Assembly (NCBI GenBank): GCA_964645785.1
Contig: CAZYAV010000040.1
Location: forward strand, 1-21,737
Direction of reading: 5' to 3'
DNA length: 21,737 nucleotides
Source of the DNA: CALWZE01 sp964645785
Lineage (GTDB): Bacteria > Bacillota > Clostridia > Oscillospirales > Ruminococcaceae
Part shown: one piece after another, positions 1-6,277 of the stretch
Layout: each line of letters begins with the position of its first letter
Numbering within the stretch: position 1 is the stretch's first letter
Position numbers and translations under genes: made by a program
The notes under the pieces: generated by a model
Told to the model about the DNA's origin: nothing
The model's database searches: none
What the model saw: only the letters and a program-made list of their open reading frames with translations

Positions 1-75
1 GTCCACGAGATGGCGCGCGACGAAGCCCGCCATGGCAAGGCGTTCAAGGGCCTGCTCGAGCGGTACTTCAAGTAA
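1..75 (+). CDS. Rubrerythrin, C-terminal end only (partial)
   Basis: The window opens inside a gene whose last 24 residues read VHEMARDEARHGKAFKGLLERYFK before a TAA stop. The stretch MARDEARHGKAF is typical of the last helix of the rubrerythrin four-helix bundle, where E and H residues of an ExxxH pattern bind the di-iron centre. Family members reduce hydrogen peroxide in anaerobes, taking electrons from rubredoxin. A rubredoxin gene follows 24 nt later in the same direction, which supports the call. The N-terminal part lies outside the window, so the overall domain order cannot be seen; this form ends on the ferritin-like domain and has no C-terminal rubredoxin domain. Confidence 0.85.
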   Translation, partial: VHEMARDEARHGKAFKGLLERYFK

Positions 76-99
76 TACACAGGTCTGGAGGTCTGGCCA

Positions 100-255
100 A
101 TGGATAAGTATGTTTGCCCCTGCGGCTATGTCTATGACCCCGCCGCCGGCGACCCCGACAACGGTATCGCCCCCGGCACGCCCTGGGAGCAGGTGCCCGA
201 CAGCTGGGTCTGCCCCGTTTGCGGCATGGGGAAGGACGTATTTGAGAAGGAATAA
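100..255 (+). CDS. Rubredoxin, 51 aa, with a shortened first Cys motif
   Basis: This small electron carrier binds one iron through four cysteines and probably feeds the rubrerythrin encoded just upstream. The protein starts MDKYVCPCGYVYDP, continues GDPDNGIAPGT and W-E-Q-V-P-D-S-W, and ends with VCPVCGMGKDVFEKE, all of which match the family; the length (51) is also usual. The start is fixed by a GGAGG at 87-91, 8 nt before the ATG. The odd point is the first iron knuckle. Canonical rubredoxins have C-x-x-C-G, whereas here it reads C6-P7-C8-G, one residue short; the second knuckle (C38-P-V-C41-G) is normal. Rubrerythrin and rubredoxin are probably co-transcribed, with a strong terminator right after. 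Confidence 0.93.
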   Translation: MDKYVCPCGYVYDPAAGDPDNGIAPGTPWEQVPDSWVCPVCGMGKDVFEKE

Positions 256-278
256 GCTGCCGGCAGCCGGGCAGCTGA

Positions 279-314
279 AGAGGGAAACGGGGAGACCCGT
301 TTCCCTCTTTCTTT
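279..314 (+). terminator. Intrinsic terminator after rubredoxin
   Basis: A perfect 13-bp stem (279-291 with 296-308) closes on a GAGA tetraloop and runs into a T-rich tail at 308-314. It lies 24 nt beyond the rubredoxin stop and ends the rubrerythrin-rubredoxin transcript. Confidence 0.92.
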
Positions 315-556
315 GCTGCCGTCAGGCTTCATAAACCCTGATTCTGCCAGGGGTAAATAAAGAAAGCCTCGGCAAATAAAATGCAGTTTGAAGTTGTGGG
401 AGTGGCAGAAAAACAGAAAAGCTTTGAAGATCAGATCGTTTTCTTATGGGAAGGAAAGCTGCTTCGGGGCTGTTAACGGAGCATAGGCCACGCGGTCAAG
501 GTCATAATTTTACCCCTTCACGAGCTGCGGAGCGAGGGGTACGAGGGCAAACGCTC

Positions 557-600
557 AGCCTCCAGAGGGGGTCAGCAGGTGCTGCTCTCCTCTGGAGGCT
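557..600. repeat. Long hairpin with perfect 12-bp outer stem
   Basis: The 12-mer agcctccagagg at 557-568 pairs perfectly with its reverse complement at 589-600. Inside it, agcag (574-578) pairs with ctgct (582-586) around GTG. No T run follows on either strand, so this is not a classic terminator. It may be part of a structured RNA or a palindromic intergenic repeat. Confidence 0.6.
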
Positions 601-979
601 AATCCATTCGTACACGAGCGGCTTTGATTTCCCCGCACGGGGGGCTTTGCAGCGGGGGTTCGCAGGGACGCCCCGAATCGGTGTGCTTCTGCGCTTCGCC
701 ATGCCCGGCGGCGGCCGGGTGTCTGGCAGGCGCTGGCCGAATGGCCGGGCGGCGGTTGATCTTGCTGCGGTTGACCGGAACGTCCGGCCACGGCCGCGTA
801 TCGGGCAGGGCGGTGCGGTTTTGCGCAGCGGCACAGCCAGGGGCAAGGCCGGCTCCGCCGGGGCGGCCGGGGACGCGAGCCCCGGCGCGGTATACAACAC
901 CGTCCGCGAGACGGCGTGCGGCTGCCCGAGCGACCGTTCGGCTGAAACTCTTCGGAATGAAGCCCTTCAACATTTGCGA

Positions 980-1012
980 GGGGGTCGGCTCTCCTGAGTC
1001 GACCCCCTTTTT
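980..1012 (+). terminator. Orphan terminator-like hairpin
   Basis: An 8-bp GC-rich stem (gggggtcg 980-987 with cgaccccc 1000-1007) has a short inner CTC/GAG helix and is followed by five T (1008-1012) on the plus strand. No plus-strand gene ends nearby, because rubredoxin already has its own terminator 670 bp upstream. It therefore hints at an unannotated plus-strand transcript within 315-980. Confidence 0.65.
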
Positions 1013-1116
1013 GGCGGTGCAGCGGCGGTGCAAAGCGTACCCCCTCTGGATAAGCGGCGCAAAAACAACCGGCACAGGCTGAAGGCAGGACAAAAGCCCG
1101 CATCCGAGGTCTTTCG

Positions 1117-1569
1117 TCAGAGGCTGACCGCCATCCTGCTTTTTTGCGCTTTTAATATAATTCTCGCGAGAATCGCAGATTCTAAATTCTTTAGAAGCTC
1201 CGCGCTTTCCTCGTCGCCAAATTCGCGCGACAAATCCTCCAGCCCCAGAAAATAGCCGAAGAATTGATCCACTTTGTTTTCGCCCATAGTCATAATCGCT
1301 TCGCTGGTGAAATCGTCGGGCGCCTCGGCCACCAGCCGGTTCAGTGCCTGCTCCATCTGGATGGCTTCGTAAGCCGTCCTGTACGACGAATGCGGGTGCC
1401 TGCGCTGATAAGCGACAATTCGCTTTATTTCTTCAACCTGCTCTTCTGTAAATAATTCGTATCGCTCGATTTTTTTCTCGTCCTGATAAATTTTCCTGAT
1501 TTTCCGGATTCCCGTAATATCCAGCCCGGTCATCTGCTTGGTTTCCTCTGTCGATACCTTTCGATTCAT
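1117..1569 (-). CDS. Small MerR-like DNA-binding protein, function unknown
   Basis: The protein has 150 residues. The start at MNRKVSTEE is chosen because AAAGGAGGAC lies just upstream; the frame extends 16 codons further but without a better site. Residues about 5-52 (TKQMTGLDITGIRKIRKIY, then RYELFTEEQVEEIKRIVAYQ) resemble a MerR-type winged helix: a helix-turn-helix followed by the 'Y-x-x-[YF]-T-x-E-x-[VIL]' second half. The remaining 100 residues are charged and probably helical, with no effector domain I can name. It is transcribed alone from the promoter at 1742-1770. Its G+C content is clearly lower than that of its neighbours, suggesting acquisition by transfer, perhaps from a phage or plasmid. 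A different small HTH family is possible. Confidence 0.6.
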   Translation of the reverse strand: MNRKVSTEETKQMTGLDITGIRKIRKIYQDEKKIERYELFTEEQVEEIKRIVAYQRRHPHSSYRTAYEAIQMEQALNRLVAEAPDDFTSEAIMTMGENKVDQFFGYFLGLEDLSREFGDEESAELLKNLESAILARIILKAQKSRMAVSL

Positions 1570-1681
1570 TGCGTCCTCCTTTGTGTCCGTTCCTGTGTTG
1601 ACCGAATGCTTCAGCAACCCTTGCGATGATACGGCCGCCGGTTCTGAACCGTTTCGTTCGCCCCCTTATATTGACCGCATA

Positions 1682-1703
1682 TTTGCATTGTATAGAGTGC
1701 AAA
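1682..1703. promoter_or_regulatory. Inverted repeat, possible operator of the MerR-like gene
   Basis: TTTGCA (1682-1687) and TGCAAA (1698-1703) form a perfect 6-bp-arm inverted repeat around 10 bp. A second overlapping repeat, TATAG (1691-1695) and CTATA (1704-1708), shares it. The site lies about 30 nt downstream of the predicted transcription start for the gene at 1117-1569, a place where binding could block transcription; autoregulation is an inference. Confidence 0.45.
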
Positions 1704-1741
1704 CTATAACAAGATTGATGTGTATAGGATGCTACAAGCCC

Positions 1742-1770
1742 ACTATACCACACCATTTCGGGGATTGCAA
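1742..1770 (-). promoter_or_regulatory. SigA-type promoter of the MerR-like gene
   Basis: On the minus strand a -35 box TTGCAA (1765-1770) and a -10 box TATAGT (1742-1747) are separated by exactly 17 bp. The start point would be near 1735, giving a leader of about 165 nt that contains the inverted repeat at 1682-1703. Confidence 0.65.
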
Positions 1771-1993
1771 GACTTTTTTTCGGCATAGCCCGTTTTTTTG
1801 GCATCCGCAATCGCCGTGAAGCTTCCTTGGGGTTCTATTGAAAGCAGAGGTCGCGTTTTGCGGGGCGGAAACCGCCCCATTTACGCCGCCGGCCTGTCCG
1901 CCTTGCGGCCGCCGGGTTTTCTCTTTTCGCGCAAATGTAAAAACAGCCTATTTTATTGTTAAAAATCCGGAAAATGTTCGGCAATCTGTCGAA

Positions 1994-2022
1994 TTGACTT
2001 TATTGATTTAAAGTATTATACT
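1994..2022 (+). promoter_or_regulatory. Strong SigA-type promoter of the TrpX-type transporter operon
   Basis: TTGACT (1994-1999) and TATACT (2017-2022) are spaced by 17 bp, each box one base from consensus. An A/T-rich stretch upstream (about 1935-1980) could act as an UP element. Transcription would begin near 2029, leaving roughly 380 nt of untranslated leader before the ATG at 2410. Confidence 0.78.
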
Positions 2023-2028
2023 GTCGGC

Positions 2029-2409
2029 ATATTGTAAAACGACTGTCGGCGTTGCCGTATGGGCATTCACCGCGGCCGTCCGCAAATTCGGTACATCCAC
2101 AAAATCAACGCCCGGAGCTTCCGGGCGGGAAAGGTGCGCGGCATGAATACATTTGGATTTGCTTATCGGCTGGATACCATGTCTGCGCGCCGCGCGGATC
2201 GATTTAGCCTGTCCAAATTCTGCCCTCCCGTTTGAGCAGACCGCGGCGTCAAGGCAAGACGGCGGTTTCGTCCATCCGGGGCGGAACCGCTTTTTTGTTT
2301 GTTCGCACACAGGGTCGCGGGCGCCGCCATCGCGTCAAATCCAGCCCGCCATTACCCGGCGGCTGTGTTTGGATAGACAGCCTTTTTGGCAACGATAAGG
2401 AGAAAGAGA
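2029..2409 (+). promoter_or_regulatory. Structured 5' leader, candidate attenuator or riboswitch
   Basis: No gene fits here. The leader contains a 7-bp hairpin (2109-2115 with 2121-2127) and a longer-range helix atttgga/tccaaat (2151-2157 with 2212-2218). The latter encloses ggct/agcc (2168-2171 with 2206-2209) and ctgcgc/gcgcgg (2183-2188 with 2192-2197). A full intrinsic terminator at 2262-2296 follows, still 113 nt before the start codon. A strong promoter, folded domain, premature terminator and then gene is the usual plan of a transcription attenuator. The last part (accgcgg at 2240-2246, cgtcc inside the terminator, right arm ending aaccgc plus T6) has the geometry of a T-box leader, but I see no clean TGGN acceptor-binding motif. 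The identity is therefore left open. Confidence 0.5.
2262..2296 (+). terminator. Premature terminator inside the leader
   Basis: gcggtt (2262-2267) pairs with aaccgc (2285-2290), and the stem continues with cg/cg, two G-U pairs and cc/gg to about 12 bp around a 5-nt loop. Six T (2291-2296) follow. No gene ends here, and it sits between the promoter at 1994-2022 and the gene at 2410, which is why I read it as an attenuator. Confidence 0.75.
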
Positions 2410-3396
2410 ATGAAAAAGAGAATTCTTGCATTTGTGCTCGCCCTTGTGCTGGCCGTCGGGCTCTGTGCCTGCGGCGCCCCTGCGGACGATACCCAGGACG
2501 GCGCGCAGGACAGCGGCGAGGCCAAAACCTATCAGGTCGGCGTCTGCCAGCTTGTGCAGCATCCCGCGCTGGATGCGGCAACCGAGGGCTTTGTCGACGC
2601 GCTCAAGGAAAAGCTCGGCGACGCGGTGACGGTTGAGGTGCAGAACGCGTCCAACGACTCCGCCACCTGCTCGACCATCTGCGACACCTTTGTGTCCAAT
2701 GGCTATGATCTGATTATGGCGAACGCGACTGCCTCGCTGCAGGCCGCGGCCTCCGCGACCGGCACCATCCCAATCCTCGGCACCTCCATCACCGATTACG
2801 CCACTGCGCTGGATATCGACGACTGGACCGGCACGGTCGGCAACAACATCTCGGGCACCTCGGATCTCGCGCCGCTCGACGAGCAGGCAGCAATGCTTGG
2901 CGAGCTGTTCCCGGACGCCGAAACGGTCGGCATCCTCTACTGCTCGGGCGAGCCGAACTCCGCCTATCAGGCCGGCGTCATCACCGGTCACCTGGAGAGC
3001 CTTGGCTACACGGTCAAGACCTTCACCTTTGCGGATTCCAACGACGTTGCGGCGGTCACCTCGAGCGCCTGCACCGAGTGCGATGTGATTTATATCCCCA
3101 CCGACAACACCGCCGCTTCCTGCACCGAGGCAATCAACAATGTCGCGCTTGTTGAGCGGGTGCCGATTATCACGGGTGAGGAGGGCATCTGCAAGGGCTG
3201 TGGCGTCGCGACCCTTTCCATCAGCTATTACGACATCGGCTACANNNNNNNNNNGTACGACATCCTTGTCAACGGCGCGGATCCTGCCACCATGGCGGTT
3301 CAGTTCGCCCCGCAGGTGAGCAAAAAATACAACGCGGCAATCTGCGAGGAGCTGGGGATCACCCCGCCGGCGGATTACGCCGCGATTGAGGGCTGA
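2410..3396 (+). CDS. TrpX-type ABC transporter substrate-binding lipoprotein
   Basis: This membrane-anchored binding protein captures a small solute for the permease and ATPase encoded downstream. The start has AAGGAG at 2397-2402, 7 nt before the ATG. Residues 1-21 form a lipoprotein signal (KKR, hydrophobic core, lipobox L18-C-A-C21). The rest matches the ABC_sub_bind family (PF04392), whose members include TrpX: the N-terminal YQVGVCQLVQHPALDAATEGF, the middle PILGTSITDY and AETVGILYCSGEPNS, and the late PIITGEEGICKGCGVATLSISYYDIGY are all typical. Known members move aromatic amino acids, but the substrate here cannot be fixed. Ten N interrupt the gene after GY at 3245-3254, where the family normally has a TG-x-MA-like segment. 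The 328-codon length is therefore probably one or two residues short. A hairpin follows the stop. Confidence 0.88.
   Translation: MKKRILAFVLALVLAVGLCACGAPADDTQDGAQDSGEAKTYQVGVCQLVQHPALDAATEGFVDALKEKLGDAVTVEVQNASNDSATCSTICDTFVSNGYDLIMANATASLQAAASATGTIPILGTSITDYATALDIDDWTGTVGNNISGTSDLAPLDEQAAMLGELFPDAETVGILYCSGEPNSAYQAGVITGHLESLGYTVKTFTFADSNDVAAVTSSACTECDVIYIPTDNTAASCTEAINNVALVERVPIITGEEGICKGCGVATLSISYYDIGYXXXXYDILVNGADPATMAVQFAPQVSKKYNAAICEELGITPPADYAAIEG
3245..3254. other. Assembly gap of ten N
   Basis: The run of N lies inside the binding-protein gene. The reading frame is the same on both sides, so the missing length must be 3k+1 bases. Ten satisfies this, but the family usually has about six residues between the flanking tyrosines, which would need 16 bases. 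Confidence 0.97.
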
Positions 3397-3445
3397 GCCC
3401 GCTCTGCATGAAGCACGACTGGCCGCAAAACGGCCTTGCAATCCA

Positions 3446-3475
3446 CGGCAATGACGCGCAGCAGCGTCATTGCCG
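3446..3475 (+). other. Intercistronic hairpin after the binding-protein gene
   Basis: cggcaatgacgc (3446-3457) pairs perfectly over 12 bp with 3464-3475 around a GCAGCA loop. A smaller hairpin (ggccg 3421-3425 with cggcc 3431-3435) precedes it. No T run follows, so it should protect the upstream mRNA end or reduce read-through rather than terminate fully. This would give more binding protein than permease. Confidence 0.7.
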
Positions 3476-3552
3476 CGCCTTGCTGTTCGGACCGCAACCG
3501 CAATGCGCGGCCGCGGCCCGAGAGAACGACTCACTGCAAGAGAGGTACTGAA

Positions 3553-4554
3553 ATGCAACCGATTCTGTCTTATTTTGCTTCGCTCAATCCGATGAACCTG
3601 CTCAAAAGCCTGCCCGGCGGAATTGCGCAGGGGCTGATTTGGGGGATTATGGCGCTGGGCGTCTATATCACCTTCCGCCTGCTTGATTTTGCAGACCTGA
3701 CGGTGGACGGCTCCTTCACGACCGGAGGCGCCTGCTCGGTCATGCTCATCACGGCCGGGGTTCCCGCGTGGCTGTCCAGGCTGACCGGCATCGAGCAGGG
3801 CACCCCGTTCCCCGCCTGGCTCGCGCTGTTGATTGCGACGATTGCGGGGATGCTGGCGGGTTTGTGCACCGGACTGCTGCACACCCGGCTCGGCATTCCG
3901 GCGATTCTCTCCGGCATCCTGACCCAGCTTGCGCTGTATTCCATCAACCTGCGCATTATGGGGATGGCCTCCAACAAGGCGGTCAGCGTCGATAAATACA
4001 ACCTGATTCTCTCCTCACGCCAGGTAGGCGCCTCGATTTTCATCGGCGCAGTGTGGGCGGCAGTGCTCATCGCTGCGTTTTACTGGTATTTCGGCACGGA
4101 ACAGGGCTCGGCTATCCGCGCGACAGGCAGCAACCCTGCCATGAGCCGCGCACTTGGTATCAACATTGACACGATGAAGGTCATCGCGCTCGCGCTTTCC
4201 AACGCGGTTGTGGCGCTGGCGGGCGGCCTGATGGCGCAATATCAGGGTTTTGCGGATATCAACATGGGGCGCGGCGCGATTGTAATCGGCCTTGCCGCCG
4301 TGATTATCGGCGAGGTGATTGGCGAAAGCCTGTTCAAAAAGAAGCTGAGCTTCTGGCTGAGGCTGGCGTTTGTTGTCCTTGGCGGCGCGATTTACTACAC
4401 CGTTGTGGTGATTGTCCTGTGGCTCAAGCTCAACAGCAACGACCTCAAGCTGTTCACGGCCGTGATCGTCGCCATTTTCCTCGCCGTCCCCTATCTGCGC
4501 GGCAGAGCAAAAGCCCCGTCTGCGGGCAAGAAAGGAGCGAAAACCGATGCTTGA
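3553..4554 (+). CDS. TrpY-type ABC transporter permease
   Basis: This is the membrane channel of the importer, in the branched-chain-transport permease superfamily (BPD_transp_2, PF02653). The start MQPILSYF is chosen because AGAGG lies 7 nt upstream; an in-frame ATG 39 codons earlier would give a cysteine- and arginine-rich, non-membrane extension and is rejected. The product is 333 residues. Hydrophobic segments fall at about 23-42, 56-70, 88-110, 116-138, 158-180, 208-228, 240-260, 268-292 and 298-314. The early FRLLDFADLTVDGSF (41-55) and the loop RATGSNPAMSRALGINIDTMK (189-209) are hallmarks of this subgroup. It overlaps the following ATPase gene by 8 nt, so the two are translationally linked. 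Confidence 0.88.
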   Translation: MQPILSYFASLNPMNLLKSLPGGIAQGLIWGIMALGVYITFRLLDFADLTVDGSFTTGGACSVMLITAGVPAWLSRLTGIEQGTPFPAWLALLIATIAGMLAGLCTGLLHTRLGIPAILSGILTQLALYSINLRIMGMASNKAVSVDKYNLILSSRQVGASIFIGAVWAAVLIAAFYWYFGTEQGSAIRATGSNPAMSRALGINIDTMKVIALALSNAVVALAGGLMAQYQGFADINMGRGAIVIGLAAVIIGEVIGESLFKKKLSFWLRLAFVVLGGAIYYTVVVIVLWLKLNSNDLKLFTAVIVAIFLAVPYLRGRAKAPSAGKKGAKTDA

Positions 4555-5341
4555 TATCCGGAATATCTGCAAGATCTTCAACCCCGGTACAATCAACGAA
4601 AAGCAGGCGCTTTCCGACCTCAGCCTGCACCTGAATCCCGGCGATTTCCTGACTGTCATCGGCGGCAACGGCGCGGGCAAGTCGACCATGCTCAACGCGG
4701 TTGCCGGCGTCTGGCCGGTTGATTCGGGCAGCATCGTGATTGACGGCAGCGACGTCACCCCGCTCTCCGAGCACCGGCGCGCCCCCTTTATCGGGCGGGT
4801 GTTCCAGGATCCGATGATGGGTACCGCGCCCAACATGCAGCTGGACGAGAACCTCGCGCTCGCTTACCGGCGGGGCAAAAAACGGGGGCTGCGCTGGGGC
4901 GTGACCCGCGCCGAGCGCGAGCTGTTCCGGGAGCGGCTGCAAATGCTCGGCCTTGGGCTGGAGGATCGGTTGAGCGCCAAGGTCGGCCTGCTTTCGGGCG
5001 GGCAGCGCCAGGCGGTCACCCTGCTGATGGCGTCGCTGCAAAGGCCGAAAATTCTGCTTCTGGATGAGCACACCGCAGCGCTCGATCCTGCGACCGCCGC
5101 AAAGGTGCTGGAGCTGTCCGACCGGATTGTGCAGGAAAACGGCCTGACCGCGATGATGATTACCCACAACATGAAGGACGCGATAAAGCACGGCAACCGC
5201 CTGATTATGATGAACGAGGGCAAAATCATTCTGGATATCGCGGGCGAGGAAAAGAAGAAGCTGACCAAGGCGGAGCTGCTGGACAAGTTCGCCGAGGTCG
5301 CCGGCGTGCAAGAGGAGACCGACGAGGTGCTGCTTTCCTGA
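4547..5341 (+). CDS. TrpZ-type ABC transporter ATPase
   Basis: This 264-residue nucleotide-binding subunit powers the importer. All motifs are present: Walker A GGNGAGKST (39-47), Q-loop VFQDP (85-89), signature LSGGQRQ (149-155), Walker B ILLLDEH (169-175, with the catalytic Glu and a His where Pro is more common), and the H-loop His in MITHNM (207). The LDEHTAALDP stretch (172-181) is characteristic of the ATPases paired with PF04392 binding proteins. AAAGGAG at 4531-4537 precedes the ATG. The gene starts inside the permease gene and is followed by a strong terminator, making it the last gene of a three-gene operon. Confidence 0.9.
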   Translation: MLDIRNICKIFNPGTINEKQALSDLSLHLNPGDFLTVIGGNGAGKSTMLNAVAGVWPVDSGSIVIDGSDVTPLSEHRRAPFIGRVFQDPMMGTAPNMQLDENLALAYRRGKKRGLRWGVTRAERELFRERLQMLGLGLEDRLSAKVGLLSGGQRQAVTLLMASLQRPKILLLDEHTAALDPATAAKVLELSDRIVQENGLTAMMITHNMKDAIKHGNRLIMMNEGKIILDIAGEEKKKLTKAELLDKFAEVAGVQEETDEVLLS

Positions 5342-5371
5342 AAACAACCGGGCTTTTGTCCCGCCAAAGGA

Positions 5372-5421
5372 ATCCCCGGCAGGGGGCGCTACGCAAAAGC
5401 GCCCTGTGCCGGGGATTTTTT
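5372..5421 (+). terminator. Terminator of the TrpX-type operon
   Basis: A long stem pairs atccccggca (5372-5381) with its complement ending at 5415. After two mismatched positions it continues with a second 7-bp helix around a short A-rich loop. Six T follow (5416-5421). It starts 30 nt after the ATPase stop. Confidence 0.9.
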
Positions 5422-5618
5422 CTGCCCGCGGTATTCCACACTGGGGTGCAGCGCGGAATGCCGCGGCGGACACAACCGCGTGCCAACCGTCCCGCGGGGA
5501 GCGCAGGCGGGAACAGGCACAGGGGTCTGCGGGAAGTCCCTAAACACCGTGCCGGGCAACCTTCTCGCCGTCCTGCCCGCCTTTCCTGCGCTGTCCCTTT
5601 CCGGCCGGTTGGGATACC

Positions 5619-5949
5619 GGCCGCTTTTGGAACAGGACGGCCGCGCTTTGCTTCGGCGGGGGAGAAGAGACCGGCGAAGAAAAAAGCGGCCGCGAAACCG
5701 CGGCCGCTTCCAAGGCAAAAAGCCGAGCCTTGCTCCAAGGGGGGAAGGAAACCGGCAAAGTGAAAAACGGACGGCACACCGGCTGCTTTTGGAACAGGAC
5801 GGCCGCGCCTTGCTCCGATGGGGGAGAAAAGACCGGCAAAGAAAAAGTGGCTGTGGAACCGCGGCTATCCTCTAAGGCAAAAAGCTGTGCTCTGTCTTTA
5901 CGGGGGAAGGAATCCGGCAAAGAAAACGAAAAAAACGGACGACACGCAG
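5619..5949. repeat. Tandem ~162-bp imperfect repeats in a convergent intergenic region
   Basis: Two copies start with the shared string cttttggaacaggacgg at 5619-5640 and 5781-5802, an exact 162-bp offset, and end with a shared acggacg motif. Each copy holds two related sub-units built on cttgctcc, a run of G, and ccggcaaag plus A-rich tail. The four sub-units lie at about 5645-5685, 5727-5766, 5807-5846 and 5884-5936. A third, decayed copy of the hairpin lies at 5971-5992. The whole 5422-6199 interval between two converging operons has no believable gene; open frames here have no ribosome binding sites and simply read the repeats. Confidence 0.75.
5684..5709 (-). terminator. Terminator-like hairpin of repeat copy 1 (minus strand)
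   Basis: aagcggccgcg (5684-5694) pairs perfectly over 11 bp with 5699-5709 around AAAC. On the minus strand the stem is followed by a run of T (complement of the A run at 5680-5685). Weaker versions occur at about 5847-5868 (many G-U pairs) and 5971-5992 (9 bp, one G-U pair). Confidence 0.65.
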
Positions 5950-6199
5950 CCCCGGCGGTGCGCGAAAGAACCGGCCGCGTAACCGCGGTCGGCTCCGGCT
6001 TTGCAGAACAACCGGCGCCCCTCTCCGCCGCGTGTTCAACGCGGAATGCGGCCGCCGCGGGGCGGCGGCTGTAGGAGCTTTGAAGAACCCCGTCCCAAAA
6101 TCCTGTTTCCCAAAATCCTCGTTCCGCCCCGCTTCCGCGCCGTTCTGCTTCCACGCGGTGGAAAGGGAAGAAAGGACCGACAGGGCGGCATTATGGCGA

Positions 6200-6236
6200 A
6201 AGAACCCGCCCCGGAGATGCTCCGGGGCGGGTTCTT
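6200..6236 (-). terminator. Terminator of the ABC exporter operon
   Basis: A perfect 15-bp stem (6201-6215 with 6221-6235), extended by one A-T pair, sits about 40 nt beyond the stop of the minus-strand exporter gene. The loop is five bases. The T tract on the minus strand is short, so it may work from either side as a barrier between convergent operons. Confidence 0.8.
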
Positions 6237-6277
6237 ATTCTGGTGCGCAGCTTTAAACGGTGCGGGACAAAGCCGGC

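Larger units (their letters stand above)
315..1116. other. 800-bp region without a credible gene; stop-poor and hairpin-rich
   Basis: Open frames of 130-180 codons occur on both strands and overlap one another, but all have Arg/Pro/Gly/Ala-rich compositions typical of stop-poor GC-rich DNA. None starts behind a good ribosome binding site or shows a recognisable domain. The stretch does contain a long perfect hairpin (557-600) and a terminator-like hairpin with a T run (980-1012), annotated separately. It may hold a structured RNA or a lineage-specific repeat element. No tRNA or rRNA signature was seen. Confidence 0.5.

Noticed and set aside
446..997. 183-codon plus-strand open frame, with 130-180-codon frames opposite it
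   Set aside because: Composition is Arg/Gly/Pro/Ala-rich, several phases on both strands are open at once, no ribosome binding site or domain is visible, and the frames run through strong hairpins.
1889..1925. GC-rich hairpin followed by TTTTCTCTTTT
   Set aside because: The stem is short and interrupted, and no plus-strand gene ends before it; too weak to list as a terminator.
2230..2296. Firm assignment of the leader as a T-box riboswitch
   Set aside because: The terminator geometry fits, but no clear TGGN motif or stem I specifier loop could be identified, so only a candidate attenuator is claimed.
2008..2310. 100-codon minus-strand frame
   Set aside because: It is antisense to the structured leader, lacks a ribosome binding site and matches no domain.
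5540..6154. 204-codon minus-strand frame and 135-codon plus-strand frame over the repeats
   Set aside because: They only translate the tandem repeats in different phases; there is no ribosome binding site, and they contain terminator-like hairpins.
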